Source: JBDROX01 sp043809645
GTDB taxonomy: Bacteria > Patescibacteriota > Patescibacteriia > Magasanikbacterales > UBA922
Direction: 5' to 3'
DNA: 58,379 nt
Assembly: GCA_043809645.1 (NCBI GenBank)
Contig: JBDROX010000003.1
Location: 1-58,379 of the forward strand
Each line of letters starts with the position of its first letter. The first letter of the stretch is position 1. The notes below the pieces were generated by a model, which worked only from the letters and a program-made list of their open reading frames with translations, did no database searches and was not told the origin of the DNA. This document shows positions 1 to 9,256 of this stretch, piece after piece. Both the position numbers and the translations under genes were made by a program.

Positions 1-1
1 T

Positions 2-2356
2 GATTTACCGCAAAAGTACAACAGGGAAGATTCTGAGAGCAGAATCAAAAACTTCTGGGAACAAGAAGGAATTTTTAAGTTTGATCCAAAAAACGAAAAG
101 CCTTTATATGTCGTTGATACTCCTCCTCCGTATGTATCAGCCGATCACTTACATTCTGGGCATATTATGTCTTATGCTCAAGCAGAATTTATTGTTCGCT
201 ACAAAAGGATGAGGGGTTTTAATGTTTTTTATCCAATGGGGTTTGATGACAATGGACTACCGACAGAAAGATTTGTTGAGAAAAAATATAAAATTGACAA
301 GTCAAAAATTACAAAATCTGAATTTATCAAGATTTGCCTTCAAGAAACTGAATTAGGATCACAAACATATAAAAAACTTTGGAATGATCTTGGAATTTCA
401 GTTGATTGGTCAAAAACATATAGCTCGATTAGTCCAATTGCGACAAAAGTATCGCAATGGTCTATCATTGATTTACATAAAAAGGGTGCATTATACAGAG
501 ATAAAGCTCCTGTATTGTGGTGTCCAAGTTGTAGAACTGCAATTGCACAAGCTGATTTGGAAGATCAAGAGGAAGAATCAAAAATGAATTTTATCAATTT
601 TAAATCGGCGAGTGGTCAAGACTTAACTATTGCAACAACAAGACCTGAACTTCTTCCTGCTTGCGTTGCCCTTTATGTAAATCCAAGTGACAAGAGATTT
701 AAAGACTTAATCGGAAGTAAAGCAATTGTTCCTCTTTTTGATTATGAAATTGATATTAGATCAAGCGATAAAGTTGATATGGAAACAGGAACTGGTCTCA
801 TGATGGTTTGTACTTGGGGAGATAAAGAAGATTTAGAAAAATGGCAGGTAGATAATTTAGAAACTCGTTCACTTATAAATGAAGACGGAACACTGAATGA
901 ATTGGGAGGAAAATATCAATCTTTAAAACTTAAAGAAGCGAGAAAACAAATTTTAGAAGATTTAGAAAATAAAGGTTTATTAATAAAGCAAGAAGGTATA
1001 AGTCATACCGTTAGTGTTCACGAGCGTTGTGGTACTCCAGCAGAATTTGTTCAAAGCAAACAATGGTTTATAAAAATTGCGGACAAAAAGGATATTTGGT
1101 TAAAATACGGAGAAAAATTAAATTGGTATCCAAAATTTAAAGAAAAAGATTATGAACTTTGGGTAAACTCAATTAAATGGGATTGGTGTATTTCAAGGCA
1201 AAGATATTACGGTGTTCCTTTTCCAATTTGGTATTGCTCAGAATGTCAGGAACCTGTTTTTGCGAAAGAAGAAGATTTACCTGTATATCCTCATGAATCT
1301 CAACCAAATATAGAAAAATGCCCTAAGTGTGGCAATAAATCGTTTGTTCCAGAAAATGATGTTATGGATACTTGGGCAACATCTTCTTGTACTCCTTTTC
1401 TTTTGAGAGAACTTGTTGATGATCCAAAAATAAAAGAAAAGTTATTTCCTACAACACTCAGACCAAATGCCTTTGAAATCATCCGTACTTGGGATTTTTA
1501 CTCTATTGTTAAAAGTCATTATCATTTTAATACTTTGCCCTTTGAAAATGTCATGATTTCTGGGCATGGAGTAGATGAAAAAGGTGTTAAATTTTCCAAA
1601 AGACTTGGCAATTATATTTTGCCAGAAAAAATTATTGCAGAATACGGAGCAGATGCCCTCCGCTATTGGGCGACAGGTGCAACACTTGGAAAAAACCTTC
1701 GTTTTAGTATTGAAGAGATAAAAAAAGGATTAAAGACTGCAACTAAACTTTGGAATGTTGCGAGATTTATAACAATGAGTTTAGATGAGGTTTCTCTTGA
1801 TTTGATTGACAAAGATCTTGAGCCAGCTGATGTATGGATAATAAACGAACTCAACAAAACTCAAAAAGAAGTTACAAAGGCTTTCGATGAATACACTTAC
1901 GCAAAAGCAAAAGATGAATTAGATATTTTCTTTTGGTCGAAATTTGCTGATTACTATGTTGAGTTTATAAAATACAGAATTTTTGGAGATGATCAGAATT
2001 CAAAGAAATCGGCACAACTAACACTTTTGAATGTGTTTTTAGCGGTTTTAAAAATGTATGCTCCAATACTTCCATTTATTACAGAGGAAATTTATTTATC
2101 AGTATACAAAAATACGGAAAAATCAAAGAGTATTCATATATCAAATTGGCCTAACACAATTGAGACAAAAACCGATCTTGATATTTCAGATTTTGGTGAA
2201 GCCATAACAGCTATTAATGAAATAAGAAAGTATAAATCTGAAAATAATATTTCACTCGGAAAAGAGCTTGATGAATATAAATTAAAAACAAAGGTTGATT
2301 TGGATAAATATGGAGAATTTGTAAAGAAAGCAATTAGAGTGAAAGAAATACAATAA
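2..2356 (+). CDS. valS: Valyl-tRNA synthetase, 5'-truncated by the window edge
   Basis: The class Ia synthetase that charges tRNA-Val in the cytoplasm. The frame is open from base 2, so the N-terminus lies outside the window; about 784 residues are visible. Near the visible start, DTPPPYVSADHLHSGH contains the HIGH-type signature (HSGH), followed by GFDDNGLPTERFVEKK, typical of archaeal-like and Patescibacterial ValS. Two Cys pairs (CPSC, later CSEC and CPKC) suggest zinc-binding insertions. The KMSKS-type loop is the variant KFSKR followed by LGN. ATKLWNVARF marks the start of the anticodon-binding domain. It ends in TAA. The assignment to Val rather than Leu or Ile rests on these signatures and is fairly secure. 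Confidence 0.9.
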   Translation, partial: DLPQKYNREDSESRIKNFWEQEGIFKFDPKNEKPLYVVDTPPPYVSADHLHSGHIMSYAQAEFIVRYKRMRGFNVFYPMGFDDNGLPTERFVEKKYKIDKSKITKSEFIKICLQETELGSQTYKKLWNDLGISVDWSKTYSSISPIATKVSQWSIIDLHKKGALYRDKAPVLWCPSCRTAIAQADLEDQEEESKMNFINFKSASGQDLTIATTRPELLPACVALYVNPSDKRFKDLIGSKAIVPLFDYEIDIRSSDKVDMETGTGLMMVCTWGDKEDLEKWQVDNLETRSLINEDGTLNELGGKYQSLKLKEARKQILEDLENKGLLIKQEGISHTVSVHERCGTPAEFVQSKQWFIKIADKKDIWLKYGEKLNWYPKFKEKDYELWVNSIKWDWCISRQRYYGVPFPIWYCSECQEPVFAKEEDLPVYPHESQPNIEKCPKCGNKSFVPENDVMDTWATSSCTPFLLRELVDDPKIKEKLFPTTLRPNAFEIIRTWDFYSIVKSHYHFNTLPFENVMISGHGVDEKGVKFSKRLGNYILPEKIIAEYGADALRYWATGATLGKNLRFSIEEIKKGLKTATKLWNVARFITMSLDEVSLDLIDKDLEPADVWIINELNKTQKEVTKAFDEYTYAKAKDELDIFFWSKFADYYVEFIKYRIFGDDQNSKKSAQLTLLNVFLAVLKMYAPILPFITEEIYLSVYKNTEKSKSIHISNWPNTIETKTDLDISDFGEAITAINEIRKYKSENNISLGKELDEYKLKTKVDLDKYGEFVKKAIRVKEIQ

Positions 2357-2717
2357 GGAGTTTTGAAAAATGGAATTCACCCCCAGCCCCTCTTCCATTT
2401 TTCAAAACAAAAAATCAAATACAACAATAAAAAGCCCACCAAAAACGGAATAATATGGATAAATTTTTCAAAAATACGCAAGGCACGTTGCACTCTCACT
2501 CCGCTATCGCTCCGTTCGGCTCGCCTAACACAGTATATGCGGTTCGCTCGTTGCACTTCGCTCTCCCATATTTTGCTCCGCTACGCTACGCAAAACATCG
2601 CATATACTGAAACGTTAGCTGAAATATTCCTTTTCTTTTTTGGGCTATCGCCCAATTGTTTTAAAAAATTTTCAAATTTCTTTTATCGAGGGGTTTACAA
2701 AGAACCCTAAAAGGGGT
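2357..2717. other. Non-coding gap with an attC-like palindrome
   Basis: I see no convincing gene between valS and the GHKL regulator. A frame open from 2363 to 2710 reads through repeats and palindromes and has no start signal. The first 110 bases are AT-rich. Bases 2480-2620 hold GC-rich CGCT/GCTC-type short repeats and the attC-like structure listed separately. The last 30 bases hold the promoter of the next gene. Confidence 0.6.
2523..2620. repeat. attC-like inverted repeat (possible integron cassette site)
   Basis: The left end has GCCTAAC, matching the attC core RYYYAAC, followed by CAGTATATGCG (2531-2541). The right end has the exact reverse complement CGCATATACTG (2599-2609), followed by CGTTAGC (2613-2619), close to the opposite core GTTRRRY. 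The spacers between core and inner arm differ in length on the two sides, as in real attC sites, and about 57 bases of imperfectly paired GCT/CGC-rich sequence fill the middle. No integrase is in the window. It could instead be an unrelated structured repeat. Confidence 0.45.
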
Positions 2718-2723
2718 TACAAT
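2694..2723 (+). promoter_or_regulatory. Promoter of the GHKL regulator
   Basis: TTTACA (2694-2699) and TACAAT (2718-2723) are separated by 18 bases and lie about 30 bases before the ATG at 2752. Confidence 0.55.
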
Positions 2724-2751
2724 ATAGGTATTAACTAGTTACAATAAATTT

Positions 2752-3771
2752 ATGAATGAAAAAAGTACTAAAATAAGCGATTTTATACTAGAAAAAGCCC
2801 CAGGCAATCCTCATGATTTAGTCTCATTGGTAGCAAAAAATTACAAAATTTCTAGACAACGAGCACATAACCATGTGAATAGACAGGTAAAAGAAGGAAA
2901 TCTAATTAAAGTAGGTAGGACAAGGGCAACACGCTACTTCCTTGCTAATGGTAATGAAATTGAATTTTCTATAAAAATTAAGCCTGGGTTAGCAGAAGAT
3001 CAAGTCTGGTCTAAATATGTAAAACCACTACTCCTAAAATGTTCGGAGAACATACAAAGAATTTCTGCTTATGGTTTTACTGAAATTTATAACAATGCTA
3101 TTGACCATTCAGAAGGAACAGTAATATATTCTACTATTGAACTAAAAAATAACAACCTTACAATTACTATAATGGATAATGGCTTAGGTATTTTTAAAAA
3201 AATACAGGAGGCACTTCATCTAGAATCAATGAGAGAATCAATTTTACACCTTTCTAAAGGAAAATTCACGACAGACCCATCTAAGCATACAGGTGAGGGA
3301 ATCTTTTTTACTTCCAGAATGTTTGATCGTTTTTCTATTCTATCGAGCAATCTGTATTACAGTTTTCAAAATCAAGAATGGTTCCTATCCAGTGAAAAGA
3401 ATGAAAGTTTTGGAAAAGGAACTAGTATAACAATGACTATTTCTCTCGAATCAAAAAAAAACTCAAAGGAAATTTTTGACCAATATGCAGACCAAGAAAT
3501 AGGTTTTTGGAAAACAAAAGTAGCCGTTGCTCTCAGCGCAGACCCGAACGATCCCCATGTATCGAGATCCCAAGCAAAACGACTCTTAATCGGCTTGGAA
3601 AAATTCAAATCTGTAATTCTAGATTTTAAAAACGTAACAGAAGTTGGGCAAGCTTTTGTGGATGAGATTTTCAGAGTTTTCCAACAGGAACATCCTGACA
3701 TCGATATAAAATACGTCAATACAAACAAAAATGTAGAAGCTATGATTAAAAGAGGTCTTGCAACTAGATAG
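2752..3771 (+). CDS. HTH - GHKL ATPase - DUF4325 (STAS-like) regulatory protein
   Basis: A 339-residue cytoplasmic protein with three parts. Residues 1-70 form a helix-turn-helix-like segment (ISRQRAHNHVNRQVKEG). Residues about 100-230 are a histidine-kinase-type ATPase fold, with the N-box NNAIDHSEG, the G1 motif DNGLGIF and a later GEGIFFT plus GKGTS. Residues about 245-335 match DUF4325, a STAS-like domain (ILDFKNVTEVGQAFVDEIFR). There is no phosphoacceptor histidine domain, so it resembles anti-sigma-type kinases more than a sensor kinase. It has its own promoter and is monocistronic. It may be cargo of the attC-like site upstream. The target is unknown. Confidence 0.8.
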   Translation: MNEKSTKISDFILEKAPGNPHDLVSLVAKNYKISRQRAHNHVNRQVKEGNLIKVGRTRATRYFLANGNEIEFSIKIKPGLAEDQVWSKYVKPLLLKCSENIQRISAYGFTEIYNNAIDHSEGTVIYSTIELKNNNLTITIMDNGLGIFKKIQEALHLESMRESILHLSKGKFTTDPSKHTGEGIFFTSRMFDRFSILSSNLYYSFQNQEWFLSSEKNESFGKGTSITMTISLESKKNSKEIFDQYADQEIGFWKTKVAVALSADPNDPHVSRSQAKRLLIGLEKFKSVILDFKNVTEVGQAFVDEIFRVFQQEHPDIDIKYVNTNKNVEAMIKRGLATR

Positions 3772-3884
3772 ATCTGAAATAGCAAAAAGGAAATTTGAAA
3801 ATTTTTTAAAATAATCCTGATTTCATCGGGAAAAAGAAGGGGAAGTAAGGATATAAACCTGATAATTTAATCATTTCTGTGCAT

Positions 3885-4529
3885 ATGAAAAAATTTCTTT
3901 TTCTCGCAAGCGTCTGTGTCCTCATTCTAACCACTACAGGTTGCAGTCTTTTTGGAACAGAAGAAGTTGGCAATGACAATGGCGAAGTCATTCACGACTC
4001 AATGGAAAAACTTCTTACAAAAGAAAAAACACTCAAGTGTACAGTAGAGGAGACAGAAGATGGAGAGAAGGTGATCACAACACTCTATATAGATCATGAA
4101 AAGATGCGCGCTGACTCGAGAGTCTCTGGTGGAGGAGATGAAGAAATAGACTCACATATTATCTCAGACGGAGAGTGGATGTATACGTGGTTATCTGCTG
4201 AAGAGAATGGGATGAAGATAAATATAAAAGAAATGGAAGAGCTTGGAAAGAAATTCGAGAACTCAGAAGAAAATTTTGGCGACTTCGATATAGCTGAATC
4301 AGAAGAAAAAATGGATTTCAATTGTAAAAAATGGAAAGTTGATAAAAGTGTATTCATCCCACCAACAGATGTTTCTTTCAATAACATGGCCGCTGGACTC
4401 GGAGTCATGTTGGAAGGGTTTGAAAGTCTGGATACAAATGGAGTTATGGAAAGCATGTGCGGACTCTGCGACCTCTCTCCTACAGAAGAAGAGAAAAAAG
4501 AGTGCCGAGTTGGCCTCGAGTGCAAGTAG
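3885..4529 (+). CDS. Hypothetical lipoprotein
   Basis: A 214-residue protein. The start at 3885 (MKKFLFLASV) is preferred over an ATG two codons earlier because it begins a clean lipoprotein signal peptide with lipobox TTGC. The mature part is acidic and Ser/Glu-rich, with CTVEETEDGEKVITTLYID and further Cys residues near the C-terminus (CGLCD, CRVGLEC). It is probably anchored in the cytoplasmic membrane facing outwards. No family is recognised. The gene is solitary and is followed by a hairpin at 4552-4587. Confidence 0.65.
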   Translation: MKKFLFLASVCVLILTTTGCSLFGTEEVGNDNGEVIHDSMEKLLTKEKTLKCTVEETEDGEKVITTLYIDHEKMRADSRVSGGGDEEIDSHIISDGEWMYTWLSAEENGMKINIKEMEELGKKFENSEENFGDFDIAESEEKMDFNCKKWKVDKSVFIPPTDVSFNNMAAGLGVMLEGFESLDTNGVMESMCGLCDLSPTEEEKKECRVGLECK

Positions 4530-4551
4530 TTAATAATTCACATAAAAAAAT

Positions 4552-4587
4552 GGGACGCTCAACTCTGCTCTGTGTTCTACGCGTCCC
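4552..4587 (+). terminator. Hairpin after the lipoprotein gene
   Basis: TGGGACGC and GCGTCCCA can pair around a 20-base loop. The right arm overlaps the 3' end of the opposing gene at 4577, so the two convergent genes share it. There is no clear U-tract. Confidence 0.4.
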
Positions 4588-4987
4588 AGCTGAATCCGCC
4601 TGGAAGCGGATTCAGGATGATCACAGTCGCCCGACCGATGAGTAGACATCCGTCTCGCTCGGAGAACCAGAAGTAGAATAGGGCATGGACCAGGAGACCC
4701 TCGCCATACTCCCAGCAGTATAGGGTGATCACCCTATACTGAGTCTCAAAGAAACTCAGTATCTTGGCGCGAAAGTTTGGCCACTTTTTGAACTCGGACT
4801 TCCAGTGTTCCCTGACGTTGCCTTGATCACGGCCAATTTCAACACACTCGAGCTTTCCAAGCGAGCCTGGCACGCACACCATAGCGACGTACCCAGGGTC
4901 GAACAAATCGGCCATTCCCAAATGGTCATGACTGTTCTGCATACTGACCAGTCTCTCGACCAGCCCTCGCCTGTCTAAAACACCCAT
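4577..4987 (-). CDS. Orphan small protein, possibly NTF2/SnoaL-like (solitary unit A)
   Basis: A 136-residue protein. The start at 4987 is fixed by a strong SD (AGGAGG, 8 bases before ATG); the frame is open further upstream but without a start signal. The sequence starts MGVLDRRGLVERLV and contains NSHDHLGMADLF and YVAMVCVPGSLG, then aromatic strands; the pattern recalls an NTF2/SnoaL-type cone fold, but this is a weak guess. Codons are GC-balanced, unlike the AT-rich neighbours. It has its own promoter (5034-5062). The last codons form a GC hairpin (AATCCGC / GCGGATT, around 4591-4612). It is one of the dispersed solitary genes. Confidence 0.6.
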   Translation of the reverse strand: MGVLDRRGLVERLVSMQNSHDHLGMADLFDPGYVAMVCVPGSLGKLECVEIGRDQGNVREHWKSEFKKWPNFRAKILSFFETQYRVITLYCWEYGEGLLVHALFYFWFSERDGCLLIGRATVIILNPLPGGFSWDA

Positions 4988-5033
4988 CGTCTTTCCCTCC
5001 TGAAAAAAGTTGTGAGCAGAGTTGAGCGAGTGG

Positions 5034-5062
5034 ACAGTAGCATGTATTTTTTGAAAAGTCAA
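5034..5062 (-). promoter_or_regulatory. Promoter of solitary unit A
   Basis: On the minus strand TTGACT (5057-5062) and TACTGT (5034-5039) have a 17-base spacer and lie about 50 bases upstream of the ATG at 4987. Confidence 0.55.
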
Positions 5063-5191
5063 GATTGTACATGAAAGAAGGGAAAATTGAAAATCAGATA
5101 CATTTTTGATATACTCGTTCACCAAGAGGGGGTTTTATTTTTTAAGATGCCTTGCGCTTCTCACGAGCGTTCTGCATATGGGGAAGGAGGT

Positions 5192-8100
5192 ATGCGAGTA
5201 CACACTTCTTGGCTTATTTTTTTATTTGCGCTCCTTTTGGGTGCTTTTTTATTTTCATCAGTGACGAAATCTTCGTCACCAGACATTGTGATTACAGAGA
5301 TTGGAGCTTTTGAGCCAAGCTCACACGAATGGCTTGAAATTTTTAATCGTGGATCTGTTCCCATAGACCTTTCTGACTGGAAATTCTGGGAGGCTGGAAC
5401 AAATCATGGTCTCACGCTCAGCCAAGGCACTGACAGCATCCTTGAACCCGGGGAATACGCAGTGATCACACAAGACAATACTAATTTTTTTATAGACTAC
5501 CCAAATGTTGCCAATACAATTTTTGATAGTTCCTGGGGAACATTAAATGAAAGTGGTGAGGAGATTGGCCTTAAAGATGAGACTGGAACATTTGTAGAGC
5601 AATTTACCTATACGAGCGCATCAGATTACTCACTCGAGAGAATTGATTCAAATAGTCTAGACTACTCAGGATCAAACTGGAAAGAACATCCTGACAGCAG
5701 CACAGTGGGAAATCAAAACTATTGGCACTTGTGGACACCACCTGCAAACACGGCACCGAATGCAATAATCTCAATGCCCAGTTTTGCTGAAACTAATGAA
5801 ATGATTACAATGGATGGGAGCTTATCAGCAGATACAGATGGATTCATTGTTTCTCATTCCTGGGACTTTGGTGATGGAGGTACGGCAAATACCCAAGCGA
5901 CAAATTATGCTTACACATCAACAGGAACATACTCTATAAACCTTATAGTAACAGATGACGGCGGGGCTTCAGGGTCTGTGAGCACAACAATTTCTATCAT
6001 AGACCCAGCCCCTGCACCAACCACTACCCCTGTTTTTCTTGCTATCAATGAATTTCTTCCAAATCCATCGACTGGTACAGAGTGGATAGAACTCTACAAT
6101 CCCAGCACAAACACTATCAATATCACTGATTGGATACTCGAGGATGGCGTGGGACACATTGCGTCTCTTGTTTCAAGCATTGACCCAAATAAATTCCTAT
6201 CCATAGAACTCTCATCGAGTAAACTAAATAATAGCGGTGACTCAATTATTCTAAAAGACAAATCTGGAAACACTATCGACACAGTAAGTTATGGATCTTG
6301 GGATGATGGAAACATATCTGACAATGTGGATATTCCTGACACAGGTAACAGTATTGCAAGAAGGATTGATGGCACCGATACAGATGTAGACAGCGCGGAC
6401 TTTGCAGAAACGACTGAGCCATCAAAAGGGCTTCCAAATACAATCACTGCTCCAGCCACAGACCCGCCGCCAAGCCCTCCTGGTGGAGGTGGGGGCGGCG
6501 GGTCTACACCACCAAAAAGTTACTCAAGTGGGGATATAGTCATCAACGAACTAGTGAGTGACCCAAGCGATGATGGAGAAGAATTTATTGAACTTTACAA
6601 TACAACGGGGGGTACTATCACTCTTGAATCATGGAAACTCGAGGATGGGGGTGAATCTCAAACAATGCTCGAAGGATCTATAGGTCCATGGAGCTTCTAT
6701 ATAATAGAAAAACCAAAAGGAAATTTGAATAACAGTGGAGATAGCATCACACTTTCAGATGGATCAGAAAATGAGATAGACCGTGTAACATATGGCTCCT
6801 GGGACGATGGAAATACTTCTGACAATGCACCTGCTGCCGAGGATCCCTTGAGCCTGGCTCGCAAAACAGATGGGCAGGATAGTAATAATGATTATTATGA
6901 CTTTGCTCTCACGGCCACAGTTACAAAAGGAGAGCCAAATATTATTACAGAAGTCTCAGAAAATGGTGATATTATTCAGCCACTTACAAATACAAACATT
7001 ACTCTAAATGAAGTCTTTCCAAATCCAAAAGGATCTGACAATGAATCCGAATTCATCGAAATAAAGAATATTGGAACAGAAACAGTAAGTCTTACAGGCT
7101 GGAAACTGGGTGATGCAAGTACGAAACGCTACATAATTGCAGAGCAAAATATAAAACCAGGAGAGATTATTATTTTCGAAAGAAAACAAACAGGCATTGC
7201 ACTCAATAATTCTGGTTCAGAAGAAGTGAAGATTCTGTCTCCAAACGGCTCGACTATAGACTCCATCTCATACTCTGGTAGCGCGAGCGAGGGATCAAGC
7301 TTTGCTAGAAGAGAAGACAACACATGGGACTGGACGACGAAGACAACTCCTGGAGAAGAAAACATACTTGAAGGAAAGAGCGCTGCCCCGGTGGTAGCAA
7401 TTGATGCCCGCTCAGAAGGAATCATCGACGAACCACTGATCTTCGATGCATCTGACACCACAGATCCAGAGGGTAGAGATCTGGAATTCATCTGGAACTT
7501 CGGTGATAATCGAGAAGCAAAAGGAAATGTAGTAAAGCATGCATTTTACACAGAAGGTATATTCACAGTTTCTTTGAGTGTAAAAAATTCAAACGGCGAC
7601 ACATCAACTGGAAACATTGTAGTGACAATTACAAAAGATTCGACAGAAAATTCTCACGAAACAGCGCTCATACGCATTTCAGAATTCATGCCAAACCCAA
7701 CAGGCTCTGACGAAACAGAATTCATTGAGCTTTTCAACCCAACAGAAGAAGATACTGATATTTCTGGACTGAAGCTGGATGATGAGGAGGGTGGGTCAAA
7801 AGCATATACATTTCCAGAGGGTACGATATTGCCTGCCAGAGGTTATAGGGTTTTCAATAAAAACGAAACTGGTCTTGCTCTGAACAACACAACTGACGCC
7901 ACAAGACTTCTCTATCCCGACGGAACAGTTCTTCAAGAAGTTCGGTATGATGATGTCCTCGAAGGAGCAAGCTATGTCCAGAATGAGGAAGAGATATGGC
8001 TCTGGACTGGCAACCCAACACCTGGCAGTGAAAATATTCTAAGCGTACCAAAAGCAATTGCAGGAATAAAAATTTCCAAAAGCAAAAAAGATGAAAAACC

Positions 8101-8872
8101 CACTATCAATACAACCGTCGCAGGCGCCCATTTTGAAGATATTGGCGACAAAGTAAAAGTAAGAGGCATAGTTCTTGTAGAGCCAGGAATCCTTGGTTCC
8201 CAATTCTTCTATATAACGGACCCAGGGAGTTCAACAACAAGCATGCCTGGCATTCAAGTGTATATGTACAAGAAAGACTTTCCACCCCTCCACATTGGAG
8301 ACAGAATAGAAATAACTGGAGAAATATCTGAAAGTGGTGGAGAAACCAGAATAAAACTTTCTGAAAAAGAAAATATCAGCCGGATAGACCATCCTGGCGA
8401 ACCAGAGCCCCCATTAGTACAGATTGAAGATACACTAGACATGACACCTGGCTCTTTTATTAGTGTGCAAGGTGAGATCACAGAAGTTAAAAGTTCTCAT
8501 GTGTATATCGACGACGGAACAGAAGAAATAAAAATATATTTCAAAACAGGGGCTGGAATAGATAAGAAAGCTATCCAACTTGGCGACCTCGCTCAAATAA
8601 CAGGCATTCTGAGTAGAACGAAAACAGAACTTCGCCTTCTCCCCAGAAGCCAAGGTGATATTATAAAAACAGGAGTATCAGAATCTGCTACTGATTATCG
8701 TGAACTCCAGGAGCAGGATAAAAGTGCAGAGGTCGCTGAAAAGTATCTAACAGCAACAGCCGGTGGGCTCAGCTCAATTTTGATCGGACTCTTCATGAAG
8801 ACGAGAGTGGGTGGAGTGAGGAGAAAATTTGCAAAGTGGTTTGGGAAAACAAAAAAACACTCTGGTGAATGA
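5192..8872 (+). CDS. Giant LTD/PKD multidomain surface protein with OB-fold C-terminus
   Basis: About 1226 residues. The start at 5192 (MRVHTSWLIF) gives a signal/anchor helix directly after GGAAGGAGG, although the SD spacing is very short. Domains in order: lamin-tail domain (LTD) 1 (ITEIGAF...EWLEIFNRG), a PKD domain (WDFGDGG), LTD2 (INEFLPNPSTGTEWIELYN), a Pro/Gly-rich linker, LTD3 (INELVSDPSDDGEEFIELYN), LTD4 (NEVFPNPKGSDNESEFIEI), PKD2 (IWNFGDNREAKGN), LTD5 (SEFMPNPTGSDETEFIELF), two OB-like segments (VKVRGIVLVEPG; FISVQGEITEVK), and a C-terminal helix followed by a basic tail (RRKFAKWFGKTKK). It is probably exported with the tail inside. LTD plus OB-fold may bind nucleic acid. It ends in TGA and is monocistronic. 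Confidence 0.85.
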   Translation: MRVHTSWLIFLFALLLGAFLFSSVTKSSSPDIVITEIGAFEPSSHEWLEIFNRGSVPIDLSDWKFWEAGTNHGLTLSQGTDSILEPGEYAVITQDNTNFFIDYPNVANTIFDSSWGTLNESGEEIGLKDETGTFVEQFTYTSASDYSLERIDSNSLDYSGSNWKEHPDSSTVGNQNYWHLWTPPANTAPNAIISMPSFAETNEMITMDGSLSADTDGFIVSHSWDFGDGGTANTQATNYAYTSTGTYSINLIVTDDGGASGSVSTTISIIDPAPAPTTTPVFLAINEFLPNPSTGTEWIELYNPSTNTINITDWILEDGVGHIASLVSSIDPNKFLSIELSSSKLNNSGDSIILKDKSGNTIDTVSYGSWDDGNISDNVDIPDTGNSIARRIDGTDTDVDSADFAETTEPSKGLPNTITAPATDPPPSPPGGGGGGGSTPPKSYSSGDIVINELVSDPSDDGEEFIELYNTTGGTITLESWKLEDGGESQTMLEGSIGPWSFYIIEKPKGNLNNSGDSITLSDGSENEIDRVTYGSWDDGNTSDNAPAAEDPLSLARKTDGQDSNNDYYDFALTATVTKGEPNIITEVSENGDIIQPLTNTNITLNEVFPNPKGSDNESEFIEIKNIGTETVSLTGWKLGDASTKRYIIAEQNIKPGEIIIFERKQTGIALNNSGSEEVKILSPNGSTIDSISYSGSASEGSSFARREDNTWDWTTKTTPGEENILEGKSAAPVVAIDARSEGIIDEPLIFDASDTTDPEGRDLEFIWNFGDNREAKGNVVKHAFYTEGIFTVSLSVKNSNGDTSTGNIVVTITKDSTENSHETALIRISEFMPNPTGSDETEFIELFNPTEEDTDISGLKLDDEEGGSKAYTFPEGTILPARGYRVFNKNETGLALNNTTDATRLLYPDGTVLQEVRYDDVLEGASYVQNEEEIWLWTGNPTPGSENILSVPKAIAGIKISKSKKDEKPTINTTVAGAHFEDIGDKVKVRGIVLVEPGILGSQFFYITDPGSSTTSMPGIQVYMYKKDFPPLHIGDRIEITGEISESGGETRIKLSEKENISRIDHPGEPEPPLVQIEDTLDMTPGSFISVQGEITEVKSSHVYIDDGTEEIKIYFKTGAGIDKKAIQLGDLAQITGILSRTKTELRLLPRSQGDIIKTGVSESATDYRELQEQDKSAEVAEKYLTATAGGLSSILIGLFMKTRVGGVRRKFAKWFGKTKKHSGE

Positions 8873-8875
8873 AAA

Positions 8876-8905
8876 AAGATGTTGACCGCCCCGCCTGGTC
8901 AACAT
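8876..8905 (-). terminator. Terminator of solitary unit B
   Basis: On the minus strand GATGTTGACC pairs with GGTCAACATC around a GC-rich loop and is followed by a run of T. It also closes the convergent LTD gene. Confidence 0.7.
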
Positions 8906-8962
8906 CTGTGTTGAACTCTTGGCGGGGCAGTTTCCCCTCCATGTCCGCCATACTACCAAAGA

Positions 8963-9142
8963 TCAATCAAACAAGAAGAGGCCAAGCCATGACCAAAAAT
9001 GGCTAACGATCGCTGGAACCGCCTCTTTAAAAAATACACCACGATCCTCAGGTTTTGTTTGCATGAATACCCGTAACAACCCAAGTGCGAGTGTTTTGGT
9101 ATTACAAATAAAATCGAGGAGTGTGTAAAAAAAATCTCTCAC
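8963..9142 (-). CDS. Orphan 59-residue protein (solitary unit B)
   Basis: GTG start at 9142, placed by GAGGAG with a spacing of 7-8 bases. The product begins VRDFFYTLLDFICN and contains KTLALGLLRVFMQTKPEDRG and a hydrophobic C-terminus FWSWLGLFLFD, so it may associate with the membrane. No family is recognised. It forms a complete unit with the promoter at 9177-9205 and the terminator at 8876-8905. The opposite strand carries only shorter, unsupported frames. Confidence 0.5.
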   Translation of the reverse strand: MRDFFYTLLDFICNTKTLALGLLRVFMQTKPEDRGVFFKEAVPAIVSHFWSWLGLFLFD

Positions 9143-9176
9143 TGCGCGACTCCTCAAGGTTTGTGGTACAAAAGAA

Positions 9177-9205
9177 CTTGTACCATACTTCATAATGTAA
9201 TTCAA
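9177..9205 (-). promoter_or_regulatory. Promoter of solitary unit B
   Basis: TTGAAT (9200-9205, minus strand) and TACAAG (9177-9182) with a 17-base spacer, about 35 bases upstream of the GTG start. Confidence 0.4.
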
Positions 9206-9241
9206 ATTTTTCGTAGACTAAAAATGTTTCTGTTTTTTTGC

Positions 9242-9250
9242 TATAATATA
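9242..9250 (+). promoter_or_regulatory. -10 element of the antiporter gene
   Basis: TATAATATA lies only about 7 bases before the ATG at 9257, after a T-run, with no SD. This suggests a leaderless or near-leaderless transcript. Confidence 0.5.
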
Positions 9251-9256
9251 GTGACT

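Noticed and set aside
2363..2710. 115-codon frame after valS
   Set aside because: It translates GC-rich short repeats and the attC-like palindrome, has no SD and no protein-like pattern.
8919..9128. 69-codon plus-strand frame opposite unit B
   Set aside because: No SD and low-complexity composition; the minus-strand 59-residue frame has SD, promoter and terminator in the right order.
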